64,000 nucleotides of DNA from Duganella sp. BJB476. GTDB lineage: Bacteria > Pseudomonadota > Gammaproteobacteria > Burkholderiales > Burkholderiaceae_D. Position 1 is the first letter of the stretch. Every line of letters begins with the position of its first letter. Shown here one piece after another: positions 53,886 to 61,944 of this stretch. A program made the position numbers and the translations under genes. The stretch spans positions 1 through 64,000 of the forward strand of contig NZ_QVIO01000003.1 of assembly GCF_003416895.1 (NCBI RefSeq), in the 5' to 3' direction. The notes beneath the pieces are model-generated. The model was given only the letters and a program-made list of their open reading frames with translations. It searched no databases and was not told where the DNA came from.

Positions 53886-54456
53886 CGTTGCCTCCCCCCT
53901 GCTGTTGCTGGCGCTCAGCCTGTCGCTGGCCGCCTGCACGCTGAGTTCGCCCCGACCGACGCTGCCGACGCCGGCCGAAGTGACGCTGCCGCCGCCGCCG
54001 GCCATCGTCGAACTGCCGCCGCCACCGCCGCCGGATGAAGTCGGGCCGCTGCTGAGCTACCACCAACAGCTGCGCAAGATGACGCAGGGTGACATGCTGA
54101 AGGAGTTGAGCGGCCTGGGCCTGCAACAGCGCAGCCCGCGCGTGGCGATCCAGATGGGCATGGTGCTGATGCTGACGCGCGGCAGCGGCGACCTGGCGCG
54201 CGCGCAGGCGCTGCTCGACAGCGTGGCCACCGCCACCGACACCGAGGCGCAGCCGTTCAAGGCACTGGCGCAGCTATTGTCCAGCAATTGCGCGGAGACG
54301 CGCCGCCTGGCCGAACATGCCGACAAGCTGGCCGTGCAACAAAAGGACAGCCTGCGCCGCATCGACCAGCTCAACGAGATGCTGGAAGGCTTGAAGACCA
54401 TCGAGCGCACCTTGCCGGCCCGTCCAGCGCCGGGGCCGCAGGCGGTGATCAAATGA
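53875..54456 (+). CDS. QseG-like outer-membrane lipoprotein
   Basis: A 193-aa lipoprotein with a lipobox (LAAC), a strikingly proline-rich segment (about 22-60) and a helical C-terminal part with a coiled-coil end (about 145-180). It sits between kinase and regulator genes where enterobacteria have qseG, whose product modulates the kinase. The start overlaps the kinase gene by 11 bp and the stop overlaps glrR as ATGA. Confidence 0.75.
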   Translation: MKYDVASPLLLLALSLSLAACTLSSPRPTLPTPAEVTLPPPPAIVELPPPPPPDEVGPLLSYHQQLRKMTQGDMLKELSGLGLQQRSPRVAIQMGMVLMLTRGSGDLARAQALLDSVATATDTEAQPFKALAQLLSSNCAETRRLAEHADKLAVQQKDSLRRIDQLNEMLEGLKTIERTLPARPAPGPQAVIK

Positions 54457-55922
54457 ACGCGCCGGCCGAGGACCTGAAACCGCAGCGCGAACCCGGCGCG
54501 CAGACCCGCGCCGGCGACAACGGCGCGCCGCGCAGCGCCGCCGCCGGCCAGGGCGCCCATCTGCTGCTGGTGGACGACGATGCCGACCTGCTGCGCCTGC
54601 TGTCCATGCGCCTGAGCGCCAACGGCTACCGCGTGACGGCCGTCGGCAGCGCGGAGGCGGCGCTGGCGCGCATGGCGATCGAGCTGCCGCGCTTGGTCAT
54701 CAGCGACATCCGCCTGCCGGACCGCGACGGCATGTCGCTGTTCCAGGAAATCCGCAGCGCCTGGCCGGCGCTGCCGGTGATCCTGCTGACCGCGCACGGC
54801 ACCATCCCCGACGCGGTGGAGGCGACCACGCTGGGCGCCTACGCCTACCTGACCAAGCCGTTCGACGCCAAGACGCTGCTGGAGCGCATCGAGCAGGCGC
54901 TGAGTCTGTCCGCGCCGGAGGCCGGCCCCGTCAGCGGCGACCACGCCTGGCGTGCCGGCCTGATCAGCCGCAGCCAGTGCATGGACGAGCTGCTGGCGGA
55001 GGCCCGGCTGGTGGCCGCCTCCGACGCCAGCATCCTGATCCGCGGCGAAAGCGGCACCGGCAAGGAGCTGCTGGCCAACGCCATCCATCGCGCCAGCCGG
55101 CGCAGCAAGGCGCCCTTCATCGCCGTCAACTGCGGCGCGATACCCGAAGCCTTGCTGGAGTCCGAACTGTTCGGCCACGTCAAGGGCGCCTACACCGGCG
55201 CCGTGGCCAGCCGCGAAGGCTTGCTGCAGGCGGCCGACGGCGGCACGCTGTTCCTCGACGAGATAGGCGACATGCCGCTGCTGCTGCAAGTGAAGCTGCT
55301 GCGCGTGCTGCAGGAGCGTGTGGTGCGCCAGCTGGGTTCGGACGTGGCGCGACCGGTGGATGTGCGCATCCTGTCGGCCACCCACCGCGACCTCGACGTG
55401 GCGATGCAGGAAGGCCAGTTCCGCGAAGACCTGTACTACCGCCTCAACGTCATCACGCTGACCTTGCCGCCGCTGTCGCAACGGCGCGAGGACATCGCGC
55501 CGATGGCGACCCAGTTCCTGCAATCGCTAGCCGCCAAATACGGCAAGACGGTGCGCGGCTATGCGCCCGGCGCGCTGGAGGCGCTGACCACGGCCGCCTG
55601 GCCGGGCAATGTGCGGCAGCTGTACAACGTGGTCGAGCATGTGTGCGCGCTGGCGACCGCGCCGCTGGTGCCCTTGTCGCTGGTGCAGCGGGCGCTGCGG
55701 GTGCCGTCGCTGGAAGTGCTGAGCTACACCGAAGCCAAGCAGCGCTTCGAGCGCAATTACCTGGTGCAGCTGCTGAAACTCACAGATGGCAACGTGGCCG
55801 ACGCCGCCCGCCTGGCCGAGCGCAACCGCACGGAGTTCTATCGCCTGCTGCAAAAATACGATCTGGACGCCAGCCTGTTTCGCGGCGACGCCGGCGCTGT
55901 CGCCGCCGAGCGACAGGAATAA
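54453..55922 (+). CDS. glrR: NtrC-family sigma-54 activator, GlrR-like
   Basis: A 489-aa regulator. The receiver (36-150) has D85 in VISDIRLPDRDG. The AAA+ domain (about 165-395) has Walker A GESGTGKE (198-205) and the sigma-54 contact loop GAYTGA (245-250), a variant of GAFTGA with Tyr. A Fis-type helix-turn-helix ends the protein (NVADAARLAERNRTEFYRLL). In E. coli GlrR binds TGTC-N10-GACA and drives sigma-54 promoters. Exactly such a site and promoter follow at 55965-56091, upstream of the BON-domain gene. Confidence 0.85.
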   Translation: MNAPAEDLKPQREPGAQTRAGDNGAPRSAAAGQGAHLLLVDDDADLLRLLSMRLSANGYRVTAVGSAEAALARMAIELPRLVISDIRLPDRDGMSLFQEIRSAWPALPVILLTAHGTIPDAVEATTLGAYAYLTKPFDAKTLLERIEQALSLSAPEAGPVSGDHAWRAGLISRSQCMDELLAEARLVAASDASILIRGESGTGKELLANAIHRASRRSKAPFIAVNCGAIPEALLESELFGHVKGAYTGAVASREGLLQAADGGTLFLDEIGDMPLLLQVKLLRVLQERVVRQLGSDVARPVDVRILSATHRDLDVAMQEGQFREDLYYRLNVITLTLPPLSQRREDIAPMATQFLQSLAAKYGKTVRGYAPGALEALTTAAWPGNVRQLYNVVEHVCALATAPLVPLSLVQRALRVPSLEVLSYTEAKQRFERNYLVQLLKLTDGNVADAARLAERNRTEFYRLLQKYDLDASLFRGDAGAVAAERQE

Positions 55923-55964
55923 ACGCTTACATATCAATCACTTACGGAATGGCGGTGGAAGCTT

Positions 55965-55982
55965 GTCGCCATCTCCCGACAA
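55965..55982 (+). promoter_or_regulatory. GlrR binding site (TGTC-N10-GACA)
   Basis: TGTC (55965-55968) and GACA (55979-55982) are exactly 10 bp apart, matching the GlrR consensus of E. coli; the symmetry extends to TTGTCG/CGACAA. A second, looser inverted repeat GGTCG-N9-CGACC lies at 55998-56016. The sites are about 95 and 60 bp upstream of the sigma-54 promoter, a normal enhancer distance, and 43 bp after the glrR stop. Confidence 0.8.
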
Positions 55983-56074
55983 AACCGGGGCAATATGGTC
56001 GGAAATGCCACGACCGATCCGGGCTCAACAGAAAAATCGCATTTAAGCGTTTGATTTTAAACAGTTTATTGGAG

Positions 56075-56091
56075 CTGGCACGGGGTTTGCA
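56075..56091 (+). promoter_or_regulatory. Sigma-54 promoter of the BON-domain gene
   Basis: CTGGCACGGGGTTTGCA matches the sigma-54 consensus YTGGCACG-N4-TTGCW at every fixed position. The GG (56077-56078) and GC (56089-56090) have the required spacing. Transcription would start near 56102, about 48 bp before the BON gene start codon. Confidence 0.9.
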
Positions 56092-56149
56092 AAGGAGAGG
56101 ATAACGTCACTGACGTTTCACCCTCAAACTTGAAAGAAGGAAGCAAATC

Positions 56150-56482
56150 ATGATGACTACCAAACTGATCGCCCGCCTGCTGGTTGCCGCCACCCTGACC
56201 GCCGCTGCCGCCACCGGCACCGCATACGCCGCCGGCCAGACCGAAGCCGCGATGGCAGGCGCCGCCAAGACCGGCACTGCCACCAATGACGACGCCATCA
56301 CCAGCAAGATCAAGGCTTCCCTGGCAGATCAAAAACAAATCGGCGTAACCACCACCGACGGCGTGGTTGTGCTGAGCGGCTCCGTAGCGAGCACCGATAT
56401 CGGCACCAAAGCCATCCAGGTCGCATCGGCCGTGCCGGGCGTGAAAGAAGTGAAAAGCGAACTGACCGTCGCTTCGAAGTAA
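56150..56482 (+). CDS. BON-domain periplasmic protein
   Basis: A 110-aa protein: signal peptide (cleaved about after TAYA) and one BON domain (about 47-107; DDAITSKIKASLADQKQIGV and GVKEVKSELTVASK). BON proteins such as OsmY bind or stabilise the envelope and are made under osmotic or envelope stress. AGAAGGAAG precedes the start. The sigma-54 promoter and GlrR site upstream make it a direct target of the GlrK/GlrR-like system, which is inference from exact motif matches. An intrinsic terminator follows. Confidence 0.9.
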   Translation: MMTTKLIARLLVAATLTAAAATGTAYAAGQTEAAMAGAAKTGTATNDDAITSKIKASLADQKQIGVTTTDGVVVLSGSVASTDIGTKAIQVASAVPGVKEVKSELTVASK

Positions 56483-56521
56483 GCAGTAGCAGTAACCCTG
56501 AGTTAATAGGAGTAAGTCTTT

Positions 56522-56557
56522 ACCGGACAGCGTGCGTAGACGCTGCCCGGTTTTTTT
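56522..56557 (+). terminator. Intrinsic terminator of the BON gene
   Basis: ACCGG-A-CAGCGT pairs with ACGCTG-C-CCGG around GCGTAG, followed by seven T residues (56551-56557). It lies 40 bp past the stop codon. Confidence 0.9.
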
Positions 56558-56567
56558 CGTCCGTACG

Positions 56568-56657
56568 GCGGGGGTCAAGTCTGACATTCGGACACGAGCT
56601 CTGCCGTAACTCGCGCTACGGCAGAGCTCGTGTCCGAATGTCAGACTTGACCCCCGC
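56568..56657. repeat. 90-bp perfect palindrome (REP/BIME-like)
   Basis: Two 41-bp arms (56568-56608 and 56617-56657) are perfect inverted copies around an 8-bp centre (ACTCGCGC). The outer ends read GGGGGTCAAGTCTGAC and its mirror GTCAGACTTGACCCCC. GGGGTC-rich ends of this sort resemble REP elements mobilised by RAYT transposases in betaproteobacteria, as I recall them. It sits between convergent genes, 10 bp after the BON terminator and 7 bp before the hom stop codon, and could also end hom transcription. Confidence 0.85.
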
Positions 56658-56664
56658 TTTAAAA

Positions 56665-57987
56665 TCAGCTCAGGTTTTCCAGGCGGATCTTGGTGACGTT
56701 GCCGCACACGGTGGCCAGGCCTTCGATCTTGGCGATGGCCGACATGACGTTCTTCTCCTGCGTCTGGTGCGTCAGGAAGATGATGTCGGTACGGGTTTCG
56801 CCGTCCGCCGGTTCCTTCTGCATCATGGCGTCGATCGAGATGGTGGCGTCGGCCAGGATGCGGGTCAGGTCGGCCAGCACACCCGGCTGGTCGCTGACGT
56901 TCATGCGCAGATAGTAGCTGGTGGTAATTTCCGACATCGGCAGGATCTCGATATCGGTCATCGCGTTCGGCTGGAAGGCCAGGTGCGGCACGCGGTGCTC
57001 GGCATCGGCGGTGGCCAGGCGGGTGATGTCGACCAGGTCGGCGATCACCGCCGACGCGGTCGGCTCGGAACCGGCGCCCTTGCCGTAGTACAGCGTGGCG
57101 CCGACGGCGTCGCCATGCACCAGCACGGCGTTCATCGCGCCTTCGACGTTGGCGATCAGGCGCTTGGCCGGGATCAAGGTCGGGTGCACGCGCAGCTCCA
57201 CGCCTTCCACGCCGTTGACCTTGGCGCGCTTGGCGATGCCCAGCAGCTTGATGCGGTAGCCCAGCTGCTCGGCGTAGCGGATGTCGATGGCGTTCAGCTT
57301 GGAGATGCCCTCGACGTGCGCCTTGTCGAACTGCACCGGAATGCCGAAGGCGATCGCCGACATGATGGTGGCCTTGTGCGCCGCGTCCACGCCTTCGATG
57401 TCGAAGGTCGGGTCGGCTTCGGCGTAGCCCAGCTCCTGCGCCTGCTTGAGCACGGTGGCGAAGTCCAGGCCCTTGTCGCGCATCTCGGACAGGATGAAGT
57501 TGGTGGTGCCGTTGATGATGCCGGCCAGCCATTCGATGCGGTTGGCGGTCAGGCCTTCGCGCAGCGCCTTGATGATGGGGATGCCGCCGGCCACCGCCGC
57601 CTCGAACGCCACCATCACGCCCTTGGCTTGCGCCGCGGCGAAAATCTCGTTGCCGTGCACGGCCAGCAGCGCCTTGTTGGCGGTGACCACGTGCTTGCCG
57701 TTGGCGATGGCTTGCAGCACCAGCTCCCTAGCCTGGTCGTAGCCGCCGATCAGCTCGACGACGATGTCGACTTCCGGATCGTTGACGATGTCGAACGGGC
57801 TGGCCACCACCTTGACCTTGCCGCCGGTGCGCAGCTTGGCGCGCTCCAGGTTGCGGGCCGAGACGGCGACGATTTCGATGCCGCGGCCGGCGCGGCGGCG
57901 GATTTCTTCCTGATTGCGCAACAACACGTCGAACGTGCCGCCACCGACGTTACCGACGCCGAGCAAACCTACTTTAATGGGTTTCAT
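56665..57987 (-). CDS. hom: Homoserine dehydrogenase
   Basis: A 440-aa enzyme that reduces aspartate semialdehyde to homoserine with NAD(P)H for threonine and methionine synthesis. The Rossmann motif is GLLGVGNVGGGT; the catalytic region has AGIINGTTNFIL and YAEADPTFDIEGVDAAHK, and an ACT regulatory domain ends the protein (about 355-435, YYLRMNVSDQPGVLADL). It is full length. It follows the AlaA-like aminotransferase gene by 21 bp on the same strand, an arrangement common in betaproteobacteria. Confidence 0.96.
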   Translation of the reverse strand: MKPIKVGLLGVGNVGGGTFDVLLRNQEEIRRRAGRGIEIVAVSARNLERAKLRTGGKVKVVASPFDIVNDPEVDIVVELIGGYDQARELVLQAIANGKHVVTANKALLAVHGNEIFAAAQAKGVMVAFEAAVAGGIPIIKALREGLTANRIEWLAGIINGTTNFILSEMRDKGLDFATVLKQAQELGYAEADPTFDIEGVDAAHKATIMSAIAFGIPVQFDKAHVEGISKLNAIDIRYAEQLGYRIKLLGIAKRAKVNGVEGVELRVHPTLIPAKRLIANVEGAMNAVLVHGDAVGATLYYGKGAGSEPTASAVIADLVDITRLATADAEHRVPHLAFQPNAMTDIEILPMSEITTSYYLRMNVSDQPGVLADLTRILADATISIDAMMQKEPADGETRTDIIFLTHQTQEKNVMSAIAKIEGLATVCGNVTKIRLENLS

Positions 57988-58008
57988 ATAAATCGTTTCT
58001 ATTGTTTG

Positions 58009-59241
58009 TTAGAAGCTGGCGCCGTGACGTTTCCGGTAGCCTTCCATGAACTTGGCGATACGGCCGAAGGCTTCGATCATATCGTCCGAATTCGGCAGGA
58101 ACACGACCCGGAAGTGATCCGGCGCGATCCAGTTGAAGCCGCTGCCCTGGACGATCAGCACTTTGGTTTCGGCCAGCAGCTCGTAGGCGAATTGCTGGTC
58201 GTCCGCGATCGGGTAGATCTTCGGATCGAGGCGTGGGAACATGTACAGCGCAGCTTTCGGCTTGACGCAAGTTACGCCTGGAATATCGGTGAGCAGCTTG
58301 TAGGCCAGGTCGCGCTGCTTGAGCAGGCGCCCGCCCGGCCCCACCAGGTCGTGGATCGACTGGTAGCCGCCGAGCGCGGTCTGGATCGCAAACTGGCCCG
58401 GCGCGTTGGCGCACAGGCGCATCGAGGCCAGCATGTTCAGGCCCTCGATGTAATCTTTCGCATGGTCTTTCTGGCCCGACACCACCATCCAGCCGGCGCG
58501 GTAGCCGCAGGCGCGGTAGTTCTTCGACAGGCCGTTGAAGGTGACGAACAGCACGTCATCCGCCAGCGAGGCGATCGAGACGTGCTCGGCGCCGTCGTAC
58601 AGCACCTTGTCGTAGATTTCGTCGGCGTAGATGATCAGCTGGTGCTGGCGCGCCAGTTCGATGATCTGCAGCAGCAGCTCGACCGGGTACAGCGCGCCGG
58701 TCGGATTGTTCGGGTTGATGACGACGATGGCGCGCGTGTTGGAGTTGATCTTGCGGCGCATGTCCTCAATATCCGGGAACCAGTCCTGCATCTCGTCGCA
58801 CACATAGTGCACCGGCGTGCCGCCCGACAGCGACACCGCCGCGGTCCACAACGGATAGTCGGGCGCAGGCACCAGCACTTCGTCGCCGGTGTTGAGCAGC
58901 GCGTTCATCGACATGACGATCAGCTCGGACGCGCCGTTGCCAAGATAGACATCCTCGATGCTCACGCCGGGAATATTCTTGCTCTGGGTGTAATGCACCA
59001 CGGCCTTGCGCGGCGCGAACATGCCCTTGGAATCGGTGTAGCCCGCAGCATTGTGCAGGTTGATTTTCATGTCCTGGACGATTTCATCCGGCGGATCGAA
59101 ACCGAACACGGCGAGGTTGCCGATATTCAACTTCGTGATCTTATGGCCTTCTTCCTCCATCTGCCGGGCTTTTTCCGGCACCGGGCCGCGGATCTCGTAG
59201 CAGACTTCCGCTAATTTGTTCGATTTTTGAATCGGTCGCAA
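58009..59241 (-). CDS. alaA: Alanine-type aminotransferase, AlaA-like
   Basis: A 410-aa fold-type I PLP enzyme. It begins RPIQKSNKLAEVCYEIRGPV, closely like E. coli AlaA, with NIGN, the PLP lysine in FNGLSKNYRACGYRAGW and Arg in the C-terminal part. It transfers the amino group between glutamate and pyruvate or related keto acids. The best start is TTG 59241 with AGGA seven bases before it, because homology starts there; an ATG at 59325 would add 28 unusual residues. It is cotranscribed with hom. Confidence 0.88.
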   Translation of the reverse strand: MRPIQKSNKLAEVCYEIRGPVPEKARQMEEEGHKITKLNIGNLAVFGFDPPDEIVQDMKINLHNAAGYTDSKGMFAPRKAVVHYTQSKNIPGVSIEDVYLGNGASELIVMSMNALLNTGDEVLVPAPDYPLWTAAVSLSGGTPVHYVCDEMQDWFPDIEDMRRKINSNTRAIVVINPNNPTGALYPVELLLQIIELARQHQLIIYADEIYDKVLYDGAEHVSIASLADDVLFVTFNGLSKNYRACGYRAGWMVVSGQKDHAKDYIEGLNMLASMRLCANAPGQFAIQTALGGYQSIHDLVGPGGRLLKQRDLAYKLLTDIPGVTCVKPKAALYMFPRLDPKIYPIADDQQFAYELLAETKVLIVQGSGFNWIAPDHFRVVFLPNSDDMIEAFGRIAKFMEGYRKRHGASF

Positions 59242-59437
59242 AATAAAATCCTGTCTTGGTGAGGCAAACCGCTCAGGACTGCCAAAATACCCCGGCGGCC
59301 CTTGCTGCAATGCGAAAAGATCCATTCTGCCGAAAGCATCCCATTTAATCAACCTGTAAGGGGTGGAAAGCGCAGGATCACCCCGGAAAAACGCTACAAT
59401 GGCGCTTCTTTTGCCGACTAAACACACGATTTCTGTC

Positions 59438-59842
59438 ATGAAGCTCCACGCCAGCGATACTCAAAAATACCAGACTGTTACCGGTTACGATGAAACCGGC
59501 GTCGAAATCAACGCCCAGCGCTACAACTACAGCCTGATCGTGCTGCCGGAAATCCCGCCGCGCGCCTGGGACGCCCCCACCTTCGAATCTATTACCGCAG
59601 AGCATTTCGACACCATCGGCGCCGACAGCCCGGACGTGGTCATCCTCGGCACCGGCGCCAAACAGCGCTTCATCCACCCACGCCTGACCGCCGCGCTGAC
59701 CATGCGCCGCATCGGCGTCGAATGCATGGACAGCCAGGCCGCCTGCCGCACCTACAACATTCTGATGGGCGAAGGCCGCAAGGTCACGCTCGCCTTAGTT
59801 ATTGACAATTCGATCGACCACAACGAGGGCAACCCCGCCTGA
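59438..59842 (+). CDS. Mth938-like domain protein (DUF498/Xcc1710 type)
   Basis: A 134-aa protein with the Mth938 fold pattern: SLIVLPE, PDVVILGTGAKQRF, and GVECMDSQAACRTYNILMGEGR. The human relative NDUFAF3 helps assemble respiratory complex I; bacterial function is not settled. It overlaps the arnT-like gene as TGATG, so the two are translationally coupled. A TACAAT hexamer at 59395-59400 may be its -10. Confidence 0.85.
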   Translation: MKLHASDTQKYQTVTGYDETGVEINAQRYNYSLIVLPEIPPRAWDAPTFESITAEHFDTIGADSPDVVILGTGAKQRFIHPRLTAALTMRRIGVECMDSQAACRTYNILMGEGRKVTLALVIDNSIDHNEGNPA

Positions 59843-61503
59843 TGAACGACCTGTACAACTCCAAGAAAATCGTCTGGTCGCTGCTGGCCGCGTTCATCAT
59901 CGTCTGGCTGTATGTGCTGGGCGTGCGCACGCTGGTGCCGCCCGACGAGGGCCGCTACGCCGAAATGGCGCGCGAAATGTTCACCACCGGCGACTGGATC
60001 ACCACCCGCCTGAACGGCATCAAGTATTTTGAAAAGCCGCCGCTGCAAACCTGGATGAACGCGGCCTCGTTTGCCGTGTTCGGCCTGGGCGAATGGCAGG
60101 CACGGCTGTGGACCGGCCTGTGCGGCCTGGGCGGCGTGATCCTGACCGGCTACGCGGGCAACCGCGTGTTCGGCGCGCGCGCCGGCTTCTACGCCGCGCT
60201 GGCGCTCGGTTCCAGCCTGTTCTGGGTGGCTTCCGGCCAGATCGATTCGCTGGACATGAGCCTGTCGGGCATGATGACCATCGTGCTGTGCGCGGTCATG
60301 ATCGCCCAGCGCGACGGCGCCTCCGACGGCGAACGCCGCAACTGGATGCTGGTCTGCTGGGCCGGCATGGCGCTGGCGGTGCTGGCCAAGGGCCTGATCG
60401 GCCTGGTGCTGCCGGGCGCGGTGCTGGTGTTGTACTCGGCGCTGTCGGGCGATATCGCCATCTGGAAGCGCCTGCACCTGGGCAAGGGCCTGCTGCTGTT
60501 CTTCGCCGTCGCCACGCCGTGGTTCGTGCTGGTGGCGCAGCGCAATCCCGAACAGCCCTACTTCTTCTTCGTGCACGAGCACTGGGAACGCTTCTTCCTG
60601 AAGACCCACCATCGCGAAGGCGCGTGGTACTACTTCTTCGTGATGCTGGTGCCCGGCATCGTGCCGTGGCTGGGCTTGCTGCCGCAGGCGCTGTGGGGCG
60701 CCGTGCGCCGCGAGCGCAACGGCGTGTTCCAGCCCAAGCTGCTGCTGCTGATCTGGGCCGTGTTCATTTTCTTCTTCTTCAGCTATTCCAGCTCCAAGCT
60801 GCCCGGCTACATCCTGCCGATCTTCCCGGCGCTGGCCCTGCTGATCGCCGTCAACCTGGAAAACGCCTCGCGCCGCAGCCGCATGATCGCCGCCGGCCTA
60901 CTGGTGCTGATCGGCGTTGCCGGCGTTGCCGCCGTGCCGCAGATGGTCACCATGGCGGTGCGCCACCCCGAGGAAACCGCGCTGCTGGAAGCCTACCAGC
61001 CGTGGGTGCTGATGGCCGGCATCGTCGCCGCAGCCGGCGGCGCGTTGGCGCTGCTGCATGCGCGCCACCTGCGCCGCGACCTGACAGTGCTCACCATGGC
61101 CGTGGCCGGCTTCGTCGCCACCCAGCTGATCCTGACCGGCTTCGAGCCGTATGGCAAAATGCGCGCCGGTAAAGCGATCGCGCTGAAGATCCTGCCGGAG
61201 CTCAAGCCCGACACCAAGGTCTATTCGGTCAGCACCTACGAACAGTCGATGACCTTCTACCTGCAGCGCACCGTGGTGCTGGTCGACTACTGGGACGAGT
61301 TCACCTTCGGCCTGCGCCAGCAGCCGGAGCTGTCTATCCCGACGGTCGATGAGTTCGTGGTGCAGTGGAATGAACACATCAAGCAAGGCGTGAAAGTACT
61401 GGCCATCCTCAGCCCGGAGAAATATGAAGAGCTGAAGGACGATGGCCTGGCCATGCGCGTGGTGGCCGAAGATACGCGCCGCGTGGTCGTGGCCAACCTG
61501 TAA
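59842..61503 (+). CDS. arnT: ArnT-like glycosyltransferase (family 39)
   Basis: A 553-aa inner-membrane GT-C enzyme with about 12 helices. The first periplasmic loop has PPDEGRYAEMAREM, with the catalytic acidic residues, then YFEKPPLQTW, both typical of ArnT. ArnT moves 4-amino-4-deoxy-L-arabinose from undecaprenyl phosphate to lipid A, lowering polymyxin binding. Downstream genes for an SMR subunit, ArnB and ArnC support the assignment, but other PMT-family transferases look similar. Confidence 0.8.
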   Translation: MNDLYNSKKIVWSLLAAFIIVWLYVLGVRTLVPPDEGRYAEMAREMFTTGDWITTRLNGIKYFEKPPLQTWMNAASFAVFGLGEWQARLWTGLCGLGGVILTGYAGNRVFGARAGFYAALALGSSLFWVASGQIDSLDMSLSGMMTIVLCAVMIAQRDGASDGERRNWMLVCWAGMALAVLAKGLIGLVLPGAVLVLYSALSGDIAIWKRLHLGKGLLLFFAVATPWFVLVAQRNPEQPYFFFVHEHWERFFLKTHHREGAWYYFFVMLVPGIVPWLGLLPQALWGAVRRERNGVFQPKLLLLIWAVFIFFFFSYSSSKLPGYILPIFPALALLIAVNLENASRRSRMIAAGLLVLIGVAGVAAVPQMVTMAVRHPEETALLEAYQPWVLMAGIVAAAGGALALLHARHLRRDLTVLTMAVAGFVATQLILTGFEPYGKMRAGKAIALKILPELKPDTKVYSVSTYEQSMTFYLQRTVVLVDYWDEFTFGLRQQPELSIPTVDEFVVQWNEHIKQGVKVLAILSPEKYEELKDDGLAMRVVAEDTRRVVVANL

Positions 61504-61519
61504 CTTATTAAAAAAACAC

Positions 61520-61891
61520 ATGAATATCGCAACTTTCGGTTTTATCGTTTTTGGCGTGCTGTTGAACGCCATCGCCCAGCTGCTGCTCAAGGCCGGCGCC
61601 AAGAACGTCGGCGAGATCCACCTGACGCTGAACAACCTGTTCTCGGTCGGCCTCAAGGTGGCGATGCAGCTGCCCATCATCGGCGGCCTGACCTGCTACG
61701 TGCTGTCGGTGGTGCTGTGGATCATCGCGCTGTCGCGGGTGGACGTGTCGATCGCCTATCCGATGCTGTCGCTCGGCTACGTGGTCACCGCCGTCGGCGC
61801 CTGGTACCTGTTCGGCGAAGCGCTGACGGTGCAGCGCCTGGTCGCCATCGGCATCATCCTGGTGGGCGTCGCCTTGCTGGCGCGTACCTGA
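61520..61891 (+). CDS. SMR/EamA-type small membrane protein, ArnE/ArnF-like
   Basis: A 123-aa protein with four transmembrane helices of the small multidrug resistance fold (LNAIAQLLLKAGAKNVG; YVLSVVLWIIALSRVDVSIAYPML). Members in arn operons flip undecaprenyl-phosphate-Ara4N across the inner membrane, normally as an ArnE/ArnF pair. Only one such gene is present here, so it may act as a homodimer or pair with a protein encoded elsewhere. Confidence 0.8.
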   Translation: MNIATFGFIVFGVLLNAIAQLLLKAGAKNVGEIHLTLNNLFSVGLKVAMQLPIIGGLTCYVLSVVLWIIALSRVDVSIAYPMLSLGYVVTAVGAWYLFGEALTVQRLVAIGIILVGVALLART

Positions 61892-61944
61892 CGAACAATT
61901 TAGAATGCGGCCATAAGCCAAAAACAACGAGAGCGACCTACCCA

